Source of the DNA: Campylobacter sputorum subsp. sputorum
Lineage (GTDB): Bacteria > Campylobacterota > Campylobacteria > Campylobacterales > Campylobacteraceae
Length of the DNA: 64,000 nucleotides
Assembly (NCBI RefSeq): GCF_008245005.1
Contig: NZ_CP043427.1
Location: 1,116,001-1,180,000, forward strand
Reading direction: 5' to 3'
Below are positions 30,382 through 38,860 of the stretch, piece by piece. Both the position numbers and the translations under genes were made by a program. Below the pieces are notes generated by a model, which saw only the letters and a list, made by a program, of their open reading frames with translations, did not search any database and was not told where the DNA came from. Position 1 is the first letter of the stretch. Each line of letters begins with the position of its first letter.

Positions 30382-32138
30382 TGATAGCTAGACAATCAAA
30401 AATAACTATCGTTTTCTTGCTTGTCTTAGCAGCTTTTCTAATACTTCTTGTAGTGTTTTTTTATAGAGCAACTCTTGATAGGCGTATAGTAGGTCGTATA
30501 GCAAGCGATTCTGATACATCCATAAGAGGCGATATAATATCAAAAGATGGTTTTAGAGTTGCGACTACTCAAAAAATTTTTGATGTAAAAATTGATACAA
30601 GAAGTCTAAATCCAGATAAAAAAGATCTGTTTATACAACTTTATTCTATATACACAGATGATAATCCAAACAAAATAAAAAAAATTATAAATAGTAAAAA
30701 AGGATATGTTGTATTATCAAAAAACATATCCTCAAAAACTGCAGCACATCTAAAAGAACTTGGAAGATTTTTTTCAACAAACTCAGTTTTTATACCTTTT
30801 GTTGATGATAATGGTAGAAAATACGATGCACAAGCAATGGGTATCATAGAAAAAGGAGAGTATAGAGTTTATATGGCACAAGATAGCCTAACGCCATCAA
30901 TAGGCTATGTAAAAGAAGTGATAAAAAATGGAATTATAAAAAGAGAGGGTGTAAAAGGTATAGAAAAATACTATGATGATTATTTAGCATCTATAAAAGA
31001 CGCTCAGATTGTGGGTTCAAGAGATTTAAGCAATAATATAATAATAGATAAACCAAATGATCTTGGACAAAGAATAGATGGATATAATGTGATATTAAAT
31101 GTATCTCTAAAACTACAAAAAATGACCGAGCATATTTTAGATACTATGATGAAAGACATAGAGGCTAGAGAGATAGTTGCAGGAATAATGGATAGTAAAA
31201 CTGGCGAAATGTTAGCACTTGCTACTACAAATAGATATAATCCATCAAACATCAAAAAAGAAAATTATAGAGCATTAAACTCGACTTCTAGCGAATACGC
31301 ATATGAACCAGGTTCTGTTATAAAGCCTATTGTTTTTGCGTATTTATTATCCGCAAACAAGGTAAATCCGCTAGAAACAATTGATACACACAATGGTGTA
31401 TATAAACATGGTAAAAGCACTATAAGAGACAGCCATCCTGCAAAAAGTATGAGTGCTGAAGAGGTTATAATATACTCTTCAAATATAGGAATGGTTGAGC
31501 TATCAAAAAGAATATCTGGCGAAGAACTTTATATGAATTTCATAAAATTTGGATTTACAAAAAGATCTGGCATAGATTTACCTTACGAACAAAGAGGGAT
31601 AATACCGAGCTTATCAGAGCTAAATTCTGAAATTTATAGAGGAACTGCAAGTTATGGTTATGGCATACAAACTACATTTTTGCAACTTCTAAGAGCTTAT
31701 GCTGTTTTTAATAACAATGGTTATCTTGTAACACCGCAACTAGTATCAAATTTGCAAAAAGATGGAAAATTATACAAAGGAAGGCCTATTCCACCACAAG
31801 AGCAAATTTTAAGTGAAGATGTTGCAAAAAGAATGAAAAATATACTAGTTAGAGTTGTTAAGGATGGAACTGGTAAAAAAGCTGATATAGAGGGTTTAAA
31901 TATAGGCGGAAAAACTGGAACTTCTCGTATAGCTGTTGGCGGAGGATACTCAAAAAGTCTTTATAATGCTTCATTTTTTGGATTTGCGGATGATAAATTT
32001 GGACACAATTATACTATAGGGGTTTTTGTAAGAGAACCAAAAGAAGGTAAGATTTATGCCTCACAAAGTGCCATTCCTATATTTAAAAGCATTGTAGAGC
32101 TCTTAATACAAGAACAGCAACTCATACCTAGTATATAA
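30381..32138 (+). CDS. ftsI: Peptidoglycan D,D-transpeptidase (FtsI/PBP class B)
   Basis: A 585-aa class B penicillin-binding protein with one N-terminal membrane helix (about residues 9-28), a dimerisation domain and a C-terminal transpeptidase. Active-site motifs are SVIK at 312-315, SSN at 366-368 and KTGT at 511-514. It cross-links septal peptidoglycan. Length and order favour the FtsI/PBP3 type rather than PBP2. It overlaps fliE by one base, so part of its transcription probably comes from the flagellar sigma-54 promoter. Confidence 0.9.
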   Translation: MIARQSKITIVFLLVLAAFLILLVVFFYRATLDRRIVGRIASDSDTSIRGDIISKDGFRVATTQKIFDVKIDTRSLNPDKKDLFIQLYSIYTDDNPNKIKKIINSKKGYVVLSKNISSKTAAHLKELGRFFSTNSVFIPFVDDNGRKYDAQAMGIIEKGEYRVYMAQDSLTPSIGYVKEVIKNGIIKREGVKGIEKYYDDYLASIKDAQIVGSRDLSNNIIIDKPNDLGQRIDGYNVILNVSLKLQKMTEHILDTMMKDIEAREIVAGIMDSKTGEMLALATTNRYNPSNIKKENYRALNSTSSEYAYEPGSVIKPIVFAYLLSANKVNPLETIDTHNGVYKHGKSTIRDSHPAKSMSAEEVIIYSSNIGMVELSKRISGEELYMNFIKFGFTKRSGIDLPYEQRGIIPSLSELNSEIYRGTASYGYGIQTTFLQLLRAYAVFNNNGYLVTPQLVSNLQKDGKLYKGRPIPPQEQILSEDVAKRMKNILVRVVKDGTGKKADIEGLNIGGKTGTSRIAVGGGYSKSLYNASFFGFADDKFGHNYTIGVFVREPKEGKIYASQSAIPIFKSIVELLIQEQQLIPSI

Positions 32139-32140
32139 AT

Positions 32141-32602
32141 TCAAACTAAACTTATCAAATCAGATAAAGTAAAATTTGATAAGTTATTTTTAGAATTAAT
32201 ATTTTGGGCTTTTTCTAAAATTGCATTATTTTGAAGTTTAGCTAACAACTCTTTTTTATAATCATCAAGCGAATCTTCTAAAATCTTATTTAAATCAGCA
32301 ATCTTATCTTTGCTGAGATTTTTAGTATCATTGAGTCCCAACAACTCTTTTAGCTCTTGTCTTTTTTGTTCAATTTTTTCATTTATTTTTTCAGCATTAA
32401 GAATATTTAAAAAAGCATAAGAACCATACTTTGTAAGCTTATCTCGAAACTCTTCAACACTGCCTATCTTTGAATCATCAGATAGTTTTTGATTTTGAGA
32501 CACTAGAGCTTTAGATAACTCTTGATCAAAATCACCAATTCTAGCACTATTTGCCACAGTACCTAATGTAGATATTATGGAATTTATATCTTCTATTTTC
32601 AT
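32141..32602 (-). CDS. Uncharacterised small protein, probable flagellar (sigma-54) regulon member
   Basis: I do not recognise this 153-aa protein. It is charged and helical (KINEKIEQKRQELKELLGL), without signal peptide, membrane segment or cysteine, and its N-terminal 50 residues are serine- and aspartate-rich and probably flexible. A strong GGAG ribosome site precedes the ATG. A sigma-54 promoter match lies 31-49 bases upstream, inside the last codons of hemH, so it is probably expressed with rod and hook genes. It could be a flagellar chaperone, export regulator or secreted protein; none is demonstrated. It converges on the transpeptidase gene. Confidence 0.72.
   Translation of the reverse strand: MKIEDINSIISTLGTVANSARIGDFDQELSKALVSQNQKLSDDSKIGSVEEFRDKLTKYGSYAFLNILNAEKINEKIEQKRQELKELLGLNDTKNLSKDKIADLNKILEDSLDDYKKELLAKLQNNAILEKAQNINSKNNLSNFTLSDLISLV
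32149..32191 (+). terminator. Terminator of the flgB-ftsI operon inside the opposing gene
   Basis: AACTTATCAAAT and ATTTGATAAGTT form a perfect 12-bp stem with a 13-base loop, followed by ATTTTT. It begins ten bases after the ftsI stop. The same bases encode the C-terminus of the convergent 153-aa gene. Confidence 0.7.
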
Positions 32603-32629
32603 AAATTCTCCTTTAACTAAGGTACTATT

Positions 32630-33574
32630 TTATAAGCAAAAAGTATTCCTTGTTGTAGTGTCTATAAATTTTGCAAAATCATCTCTATCATTTGGACACT
32701 CAATAACATCAAAAAACTCATAATTTAGCTCTTTTGAAAGCTTTTTATATTCTATATCTATCTCAAAAATTGTTTCTGAGTTATCTATACAAAATGCGAT
32801 TGGAAAAACTATGACTTTTTTATGGGTTATTTCTTTCATAACATCAACTATATTTGGACCAAGCCATTCAACAGGACCTAATTTTGACTGATATGCAAGC
32901 TTTATATCTTTAAAAATAACACCGTTTTCTTGAAGTTTTTTAGATAATATACAAACATGATCTTGTATGTGTTTTTCATATAAATCACCATTTTGTATTA
33001 TCTTTATAGGCAAAGAGTGTGCAGAAAATATCAACACAATATCTTGTGGATTTAAATTTTTAGATTTTATTTTTTCTATAATTAAATTTAAAATTACATC
33101 ATTATAAAGATTATTTTCGTAAAAATATGGAATTTGCGTTATTTTTTGATTTAATCCAAGTTCTCTCATAGCAAATTTAACATCATCAATACTTGATAAA
33201 ATTGTAGTGCTAGAATGATGAGGATAAAGCGGAAGCAAAATAAACTCATCTGCATCTTTGTATTTTTTTAGCGCATCTTTAGCAAAAGGTGGAGTATAGT
33301 TCATTATAAAATCAACTTCATAATCACTATTTTTAAGTTTTTTAACAAGACTTGAAGTAATATCACAAATAGGAGATTTGCCATCTATCATCTCATAGTT
33401 TTTTTTAGCTTCTTTTTTTCTAAAACTAACTATCATATAAGCTATAAATTTTCTAAGAAGATTACTTTTTACACTTATTATATATTTATCATTAAACATA
33501 TTTTTTAAAAATACACAAACTTCATCTAAATTTGAAGGACCGCCCATATTTAAAAGAAATAAAACTTTTTTCAT
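32630..33574 (-). CDS. hemH: Ferrochelatase
   Basis: A 314-aa HemH, which inserts Fe2+ into protoporphyrin IX at the last step of haem synthesis. Visible are LLNMGGPSNLDEV at the N-terminus, LLPLYPHHSSTT, the catalytic histidine in FSAHSLP and YQSKLGPVEWLGP; the conserved glutamate is in the NSETIFEIDIEY region. It overlaps the upstream oxidoreductase gene by four bases. Confidence 0.97.
   Translation of the reverse strand: MKKVLFLLNMGGPSNLDEVCVFLKNMFNDKYIISVKSNLLRKFIAYMIVSFRKKEAKKNYEMIDGKSPICDITSSLVKKLKNSDYEVDFIMNYTPPFAKDALKKYKDADEFILLPLYPHHSSTTILSSIDDVKFAMRELGLNQKITQIPYFYENNLYNDVILNLIIEKIKSKNLNPQDIVLIFSAHSLPIKIIQNGDLYEKHIQDHVCILSKKLQENGVIFKDIKLAYQSKLGPVEWLGPNIVDVMKEITHKKVIVFPIAFCIDNSETIFEIDIEYKKLSKELNYEFFDVIECPNDRDDFAKFIDTTTRNTFCL
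32634..32651 (-). promoter_or_regulatory. Sigma-54 promoter within the 3' end of hemH
   Basis: AAGGAATACTTTTTGCTT on the minus strand: GG and GC are exactly ten bases apart and the -12 TTTGCTT is identical to those of flgB and flgH. It covers the last six hemH codons. The predicted start gives a leader of about 22 bases for the 153-aa gene. Confidence 0.72.
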
Positions 33575-34461
33575 AAAATTACTTTCGATATTGCTATAGC
33601 ATCATTTATACTAACTAAATTTCCTATATCGCCACTCATACAATATTTAAAAAATTCACTATTTTGAAACCTAATTGACATATCTTCATTATCAACTCTT
33701 AAATTTATAAGCCCCTTATCATCCATTTTTCTAAGGTTAAATGCAACTAAATCAGCCATATAATGCCCGCTAGAGCAAGAAATTTCTATACAAAATCTAT
33801 CTATTTTATAATTCCATGAGTTGGTTATGCTACAAATTATTCCATTTGTTGTTTTTGTTTTAGCACATAAAACATCTTCTATGTCTTTATCTTTTATACT
33901 ATTTGTAGATACACAAAACTCTGATATTTCCGATGAAGTAATATACCTTATAAGATCTAAATCACTCATTGTAATAGACATTTTTATACCACCAAAAGTA
34001 TCTTTAGGGTAAGTAGAAGAATGTATGATATTTATACTATAAATTTGCTCTTCTTTTTTTAAAGCCTGTTTTAGTGATATGATGGTTGGATTAAATCTAG
34101 TGTTATAACCAATGCAAACCTTTAGATTATTTTCTTTTGCAATGTAAGCCATTTCATTTATCTCTCCCATATTGGTAGATAATGGTGCATGTATTAAAAA
34201 ATTTTTAGCATACTTTTGACATTGCAAAAAAGTTTTTTTATGTATATTAGCAGGAGTAGTTATAATAAGTGCTTCTGGAGAGTGATACGAATATAACTCG
34301 TCTACGCTTTGATATATTTGAGCTTTTATATCCGGTAAATTTTTTGAACTATCTTGTTTAGAAATTCCAACAAGCTCAAAATAATCAGAACGCCTAAGAT
34401 CACTATAATAACTCTTTGTTATGTCTTCAAAACCAACAATAGCTACTTTTATCTTATCCAA
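33571..34461 (-). CDS. Gfo/Idh/MocA-like protein with altered catalytic motifs
   Basis: A 296-aa protein with the Gfo/Idh/MocA overall plan: N-terminal Rossmann-like half and a C-terminal alpha/beta half. The dinucleotide loop normally GxGxxG is here GFEDIT (residues 10-15), and the EKP catalytic motif is replaced by HAP at 91-93, although GYNTRFNP at 119-126 is kept. It may bind no NAD(P) or be a non-catalytic relative. It is coupled to hemH by a four-base overlap, a pairing I also recall from C. jejuni. The substrate is unknown. Confidence 0.75.
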   Translation of the reverse strand: MDKIKVAIVGFEDITKSYYSDLRRSDYFELVGISKQDSSKNLPDIKAQIYQSVDELYSYHSPEALIITTPANIHKKTFLQCQKYAKNFLIHAPLSTNMGEINEMAYIAKENNLKVCIGYNTRFNPTIISLKQALKKEEQIYSINIIHSSTYPKDTFGGIKMSITMSDLDLIRYITSSEISEFCVSTNSIKDKDIEDVLCAKTKTTNGIICSITNSWNYKIDRFCIEISCSSGHYMADLVAFNLRKMDDKGLINLRVDNEDMSIRFQNSEFFKYCMSGDIGNLVSINDAIAISKVIL

Positions 34462-34496
34462 AAAATTTCCTTAATCAAAACGATAAATAAATTTAA

Positions 34497-34515
34497 GGGT
34501 AGGACTTACCTACCC
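34497..34515 (-). terminator. Hairpin downstream of the DUF465 gene
   Basis: GGGTAGG and CCTACCC form a 7-bp GC-rich stem with a five-base loop, 12 bases past the DUF465 stop on the minus strand and followed by a T-rich tract. It separates that gene from the Gfo/Idh-hemH unit. Confidence 0.65.
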
Positions 34516-34526
34516 AAAAACAACAA

Positions 34527-34751
34527 TTACTTATTTTCCTTTTCATAATTAGAAAGAATTGCATATGCTTCATCTTTTAAAAGAAGTTTCTCTTTTTTAA
34601 GTTTATCAAGTTCAAGATTATCCATATGTTCTCTGCCCTCTGTCACATCTTTGATCTTTTGATCAAGATCATTATGACGATCAAAAATTTTTGCAAAATG
34701 TGCATCTTTGTTTTTTAGCTCAGTTATAAGCTCCCTATACTCATGAAACAT
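34527..34751 (-). CDS. DUF465 (YdcH-like) small protein
   Basis: A 74-aa coiled-coil protein with the DUF465 pattern: HEYRELITELKNKDAHFAKI followed by FDRHNDLDQKI and a C-terminal LDKLKKEKLLLKDEAY. The function of the family is unknown. The ATG has an AAGGAG ribosome site, and it lies 69 bases downstream of argJ on the same strand. Its length and motif make it a real gene despite its size. Confidence 0.88.
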   Translation of the reverse strand: MFHEYRELITELKNKDAHFAKIFDRHNDLDQKIKDVTEGREHMDNLELDKLKKEKLLLKDEAYAILSNYEKENK

Positions 34752-34820
34752 AATATCTCCTTAAAATAAAATTGTTATTTGTTTAACATTTTATCTATTC
34801 AAGACTTAAAACTACTTTTA

Positions 34821-36005
34821 TTATGATCTATAATCTGAGTTTATATCTACATATTTATGACCCAAATCGCATCCATAAGCTTCAAATTTACCTTCCCCTA
34901 TTCCTAAATCGCAGCTTATTTTGTAACTTGGTTTTTTCATTATATTATGAGCTAAATTTTCTCTTTGCTCATCTAACTGCGGCAAATCCTTGTTAAAAAC
35001 GATAACTTCATCATATTTTATAACTAAATTTTCTTCTTTGCACTCTACTTTACTAGCACCTATGGTTGAAGCTATTCTTCCCCAATTTGGATCTTCTCCA
35101 AAAATCGCAGTTTTTACAAGAAGTGAATTTGAAAGAGCTTTTGCAGCAATTTCTGCTTCTTCATCATTTTTTGCCCCACTTACACCAAATGATACAACTT
35201 TTTTTGAGCCTTCTCCATCTTGAACAAGATATAATGCCATCTGTTTTGTTATCAAATTTATAACTTCTCTAAAAGCTGCTTTATCATAAAATTCAGTTTT
35301 TCTTGAAGTAAGCAACATTAAAGTATCGTTTGTGGATGTATCGCCATCTACACTAATAGCATTAAAGCTATGCTTAACGCTACCAAATAAAATTTCATCC
35401 ATATCTTCTTTTGGAATATTTGCATCTGTTAGTATAAAACAAAGCATAGTTGCAAAAGCCGGATTTATCATACCTGCACCTTTGCAAATAGCAGCAATAT
35501 TAAAATATCCACCATTTTCAAGCTCAACTCTAAAAGCAAGCTCTTTTTTAAAACTATCTGTTGTCATAATAGCACTAGCTACGCCATTGCTATCTTTTGA
35601 GTTAAAATCCATTTTATCAAATGCAGATATGATTTTTTCAGTATCTAGTCTATATCCTATAACACCAGTTGAACTCATTATAGGATTTATCAAATTTATC
35701 TTTTGTGATAAACTTTCAAAAATAAAATTTATATCATCAATTCCATTTTGTCCTGTCATGGCATTCGCGTTTTTTGAGTTTAAAAGTATAAAATTTGTTT
35801 TAAAATTTTTTGGATAGCTTAAAAAATGCCTAATAGGAGCTGCTTTAAATTTATTACTAGTAAAAACAGCACTTACATCATAAGCTTCGTCGCTTCTTAT
35901 AAATCCTAAATCATTTGAATCTTTTTTAAAACCAGCATTTACTCCACCAAAGTAAAAACCATCTACATTTTCAAGTCCGTTTTTTAAAGAAATTATATCA
36001 AACAT
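34821..36005 (-). CDS. argJ: Arginine biosynthesis bifunctional protein ArgJ
   Basis: A 394-aa ArgJ: glutamate N-acetyltransferase and, in bifunctional forms, acetylglutamate synthase. The self-cleavage site before threonine lies in ASAIMTTDSFKKEL near residue 155, splitting the protein into alpha and beta chains. ICKGAGMINPAFATML and EDPNWGRIASTIGAS are further signatures. It overlaps the potassium channel gene by eight bases. Whether it is mono- or bifunctional cannot be read here. Confidence 0.95.
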   Translation of the reverse strand: MFDIISLKNGLENVDGFYFGGVNAGFKKDSNDLGFIRSDEAYDVSAVFTSNKFKAAPIRHFLSYPKNFKTNFILLNSKNANAMTGQNGIDDINFIFESLSQKINLINPIMSSTGVIGYRLDTEKIISAFDKMDFNSKDSNGVASAIMTTDSFKKELAFRVELENGGYFNIAAICKGAGMINPAFATMLCFILTDANIPKEDMDEILFGSVKHSFNAISVDGDTSTNDTLMLLTSRKTEFYDKAAFREVINLITKQMALYLVQDGEGSKKVVSFGVSGAKNDEEAEIAAKALSNSLLVKTAIFGEDPNWGRIASTIGASKVECKEENLVIKYDEVIVFNKDLPQLDEQRENLAHNIMKKPSYKISCDLGIGEGKFEAYGCDLGHKYVDINSDYRS

Positions 36006-37125
36006 ATTTTAACTCCTCTGGCATATATTTGCTTCTTATGACTCTTTTAGTCATCCTTATACCATCTGCTGTACCTATTACAAGAAGTTTAGAGTCAGTT
36101 CCTATTAAAATATCATCTTTTGGCATAGGCATAAATTTATTATTTGGATCTTTTATACCTACTATATTTGCACTTGTTAACTCTTTTAAATGCGTATCTT
36201 TTAGTCTTTTAAATCTAACCCAAGAATAATCAGGCACCACAATCTCTTCTATATCTATAGGTGAGCCTTTTTTATACAAAAACTCTTCAAGCATATTTTC
36301 CATATCGGGTCTAACACTTACAGCACTAAGCCTTTGTGCGACTAGTTTGGTTGGCGTTACAACAGAATTTGCCCCAAGTTTTTTAAGTTTTACGGTGTCG
36401 TCCTCGTTGTTTGCCGTACTCATTATAAAATACTCTTCTCTACCAAGCTCTTTTTCATACAACCTTGCTGTTGTAATAATTGCTATATTATCAGCTATAT
36501 TTTCACTAAGAGCAATTAGCCCCTTTGCGCTTGAAAAATGTGTCTTTTTAAGAGCAATTTCTGTGTGTGGCGCAGCTTTTATATAGTAAGGATACTTATA
36601 CTTTTCTGCCAAATCTCCCAAATCATCTCTTTCATCAACCACAACAAAAGGTATGTGGTTTTCTCTAAACTGCTTTGTAAGTTCTATAGTATAGTTATTG
36701 TGATAACAAATAACAAAATGTTTTTTTAATCTAGCTATATCATTTATCATCTTTCTTTCCTTAAAAACATTTATAAGTGATCCCTTTTTTAACACCTCTA
36801 TAACAAGACCTATAGAAAATGAAAAAACAGCAAATCCGGTAAAAATAAGTGCTATTGTAAAGAGTCTTCCAGCTGGCGATATATAATCAACCTCTGTAAA
36901 ACCAACCGTTGTAAAGGTCATACCAGCTTGATAAATCCCATCTATCAAAGAAAAATCGTTGATAACAACATATCCCAATGCCCCAAACATAAGCATTAGG
37001 ATAACTGCTATCAACGGAAGACGAAAAAAGCGTAGTTGTTCGTATAGTTCTGTATTTAAATCTACTTCTGGCTTTGAAGAATCAGACCAATTGAGGAATT
37101 TTTTTATCTTTTCTAGCAAAGACAT
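35998..37125 (-). CDS. Two-helix potassium channel with RCK-type regulatory domain
   Basis: A 375-aa protein. Two membrane helices (about 35-56 and 86-112) flank a pore loop with TTVGF (72-76) in place of the usual TVGYG filter. A cytoplasmic RCK/TrkA-N domain follows at about 135-250 and a TrkA-C domain at 285-370. The nucleotide loop, normally GxGxxG, is CYHNNYT (140-146), so NAD binding is doubtful, although the acidic end of strand 2 (VVVDERD) is kept. It overlaps argJ by eight bases without functional link. Confidence 0.85.
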   Translation of the reverse strand: MSLLEKIKKFLNWSDSSKPEVDLNTELYEQLRFFRLPLIAVILMLMFGALGYVVINDFSLIDGIYQAGMTFTTVGFTEVDYISPAGRLFTIALIFTGFAVFSFSIGLVIEVLKKGSLINVFKERKMINDIARLKKHFVICYHNNYTIELTKQFRENHIPFVVVDERDDLGDLAEKYKYPYYIKAAPHTEIALKKTHFSSAKGLIALSENIADNIAIITTARLYEKELGREEYFIMSTANNEDDTVKLKKLGANSVVTPTKLVAQRLSAVSVRPDMENMLEEFLYKKGSPIDIEEIVVPDYSWVRFKRLKDTHLKELTSANIVGIKDPNNKFMPMPKDDILIGTDSKLLVIGTADGIRMTKRVIRSKYMPEELKYV

Positions 37126-37150
37126 CTACTCCTCTTTTAAATTTATTTTA

Positions 37151-37342
37151 TTATTTTGAATGTTTTTTCATAGTTCTAATAGTAGAAGCGGCAACTTTAA
37201 TTCTTCTAGTTGTTCCATCTTCTAAAGTAACACGGATAGAGCGTAAATTTGGCATAAATCTTCTTTTGCTTTTATTGTTAGCATGGCTTACGCTATTTCC
37301 AACCATAGGACCTTTTCCTGTTATTGCACATCTTTTTGACAT
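37151..37342 (-). CDS. rpmB: 50S ribosomal protein L28
   Basis: A 63-aa basic protein with the L28 N-terminal [20 protein letters not shown] and [13 protein letters not shown]-like block. It has no zinc-binding Cys pair, so it is the C-minus form. TATAAT on the minus strand at 37376-37381 is its promoter. It is transcribed divergently from the CheX-like gene. Confidence 0.97.
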   Translation of the reverse strand: MSKRCAITGKGPMVGNSVSHANNKSKRRFMPNLRSIRVTLEDGTTRRIKVAASTIRTMKKHSK

Positions 37343-37375
37343 AGTTTTTCCTTAATCTCATAAAATAAACTTGTA

Positions 37376-37381
37376 ATTATA
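37376..37381 (-). promoter_or_regulatory. Predicted -10 of rpmB
   Basis: TATAAT on the minus strand, 34 bases upstream of the rpmB start, as expected for a highly expressed ribosomal gene. Confidence 0.55.
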
Positions 37382-37486
37382 TCATAATAAACAAAATATT
37401 TACTTAAATTTATTTTTATAAATTTATTTAATTTAAAAGATTTTATAGGTAAAATACGAAACAAATTTATTAAAGAAAGTGAAAAT

Positions 37487-38851
37487 ATGACCCCTGTATT
37501 AAAAAATAGCGTCGCTATTTTTTCTCCCATCGGTTTTGTTGATGGCGCTATGTCAAAAACCATAATAGACTCTAACGATATGCTTTATCTAAAAGAAAAA
37601 ATGCCAGTTTGTGTATTTATTTCATTTAAAAAAGTAATTTTTTTTAATAAAATCGGATTTAACAATATAATAAACACATTGCAAAATATAAAAGAAGAGC
37701 TAAAAATCAGCATAGGACTTTGTGACTATAATGAAAAAATGTTTAAATCTTTTTTTGATATGTCTGATCAAAGTATAAATTATTCTTTATTTGAAACACT
37801 TGAAGTAGGAATGCTTTTTTATGATAAATCAAACGAAAATAAAAAAAAGGTTTTAATATATACAGATAGCCAAAAGCAAAATGCCAAAATAGCCCTAAGT
37901 CTTGCTCAAAAAGGGCACGATGCTTATATAGCGAAAAATAGTGATGATTTTAAAAATATGCAAAAAGATTTTGACTATATTTTGAGTATGACGCATATTA
38001 TGAATTATGAAAAAAATACACAAATATATATAAAAGATAATGTTGTTGTGTATAATCTTAATGGGTATTTAGATTCTAGTTTTGCTGAAAATTTTGATAA
38101 AAAATATTATGAGAATTTAATTAAAGTTGGGTTTAAATATTTTATTTTCGATGGAACAAATATATCATCTTTTAATGTATATGGAACAGCTTTTTTAGCA
38201 AGTCTTTCTGTCTTAAGTGCAGAATATGGCGTTGTAATAGCAATTTGCAATATAAAAAATATAACCCAAGCCCTAAAAAATGAGCTTGAAGATGGCGGAA
38301 TTTTAGTTTATGACTCAATGGATGATTTTTACAATGATGAAAGAACGATAAGTGGCGGTGCAGGAATGCTTAGCAATAAAATAAACAACATTGGTAAAAA
38401 TTTAATAGAAACACTACCAAATATAATAAGCATTATAAGTTCATCGATATCTTCTATTTTAAAAACACAAATTACAAAAAAACAAGCATCATTGACACCA
38501 TTTAGCTCAAAAGGTTTTGAAGATTACATAGGTGCATATATAGCATTTTATGGTGATATTGACGGAAAATTGCTATTATGCACAAGCGAAGATTGTGCCA
38601 AAGAAATTTGTAAAGTTTTACTAGATGAAAATCAAAATGAAAGAAATGATATAGCAGTAGCATTAGCTGAATTTATGGATATAATAGGCGAAAATATACT
38701 TTTGATGTTTAATGAAAAAAAACAAAAAGTAGAAATCACTATGTCAAGAAGCATAACAAATATCAAGGAATTTGAAGCAAATAAAAGCAAAGGTGCTTTT
38801 CTAGAACTTGATATAAATGGAAAAAGTTGTATTATATTTTTAAGCAAATAA
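37487..38851 (+). CDS. STAS-CheX-like protein
   Basis: A 454-aa protein with three visible parts. Residues about 5-112 and 180-283 both look like STAS/anti-anti-sigma domains (for example VVVYNLNGYLDSSFAENF and FIFDGTNISSFNVYG). Between them, 118-170 resembles a truncated receiver domain (KKVLIYTDSQK, QKGHDAYIAK). Residues 345-454 match CheX, the CheY-P phosphatase fold, but the catalytic ExxN is ExxD (Glu395, Asp398); Asn403 of the following GEN is kept. It probably works in chemotaxis signalling. It heads an rpe-dnaQ run. I know no characterised protein with this exact architecture. Confidence 0.7.
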   Translation: MTPVLKNSVAIFSPIGFVDGAMSKTIIDSNDMLYLKEKMPVCVFISFKKVIFFNKIGFNNIINTLQNIKEELKISIGLCDYNEKMFKSFFDMSDQSINYSLFETLEVGMLFYDKSNENKKKVLIYTDSQKQNAKIALSLAQKGHDAYIAKNSDDFKNMQKDFDYILSMTHIMNYEKNTQIYIKDNVVVYNLNGYLDSSFAENFDKKYYENLIKVGFKYFIFDGTNISSFNVYGTAFLASLSVLSAEYGVVIAICNIKNITQALKNELEDGGILVYDSMDDFYNDERTISGGAGMLSNKINNIGKNLIETLPNIISIISSSISSILKTQITKKQASLTPFSSKGFEDYIGAYIAFYGDIDGKLLLCTSEDCAKEICKVLLDENQNERNDIAVALAEFMDIIGENILLMFNEKKQKVEITMSRSITNIKEFEANKSKGAFLELDINGKSCIIFLSK

Positions 38852-38860
38852 AGGAAAATA

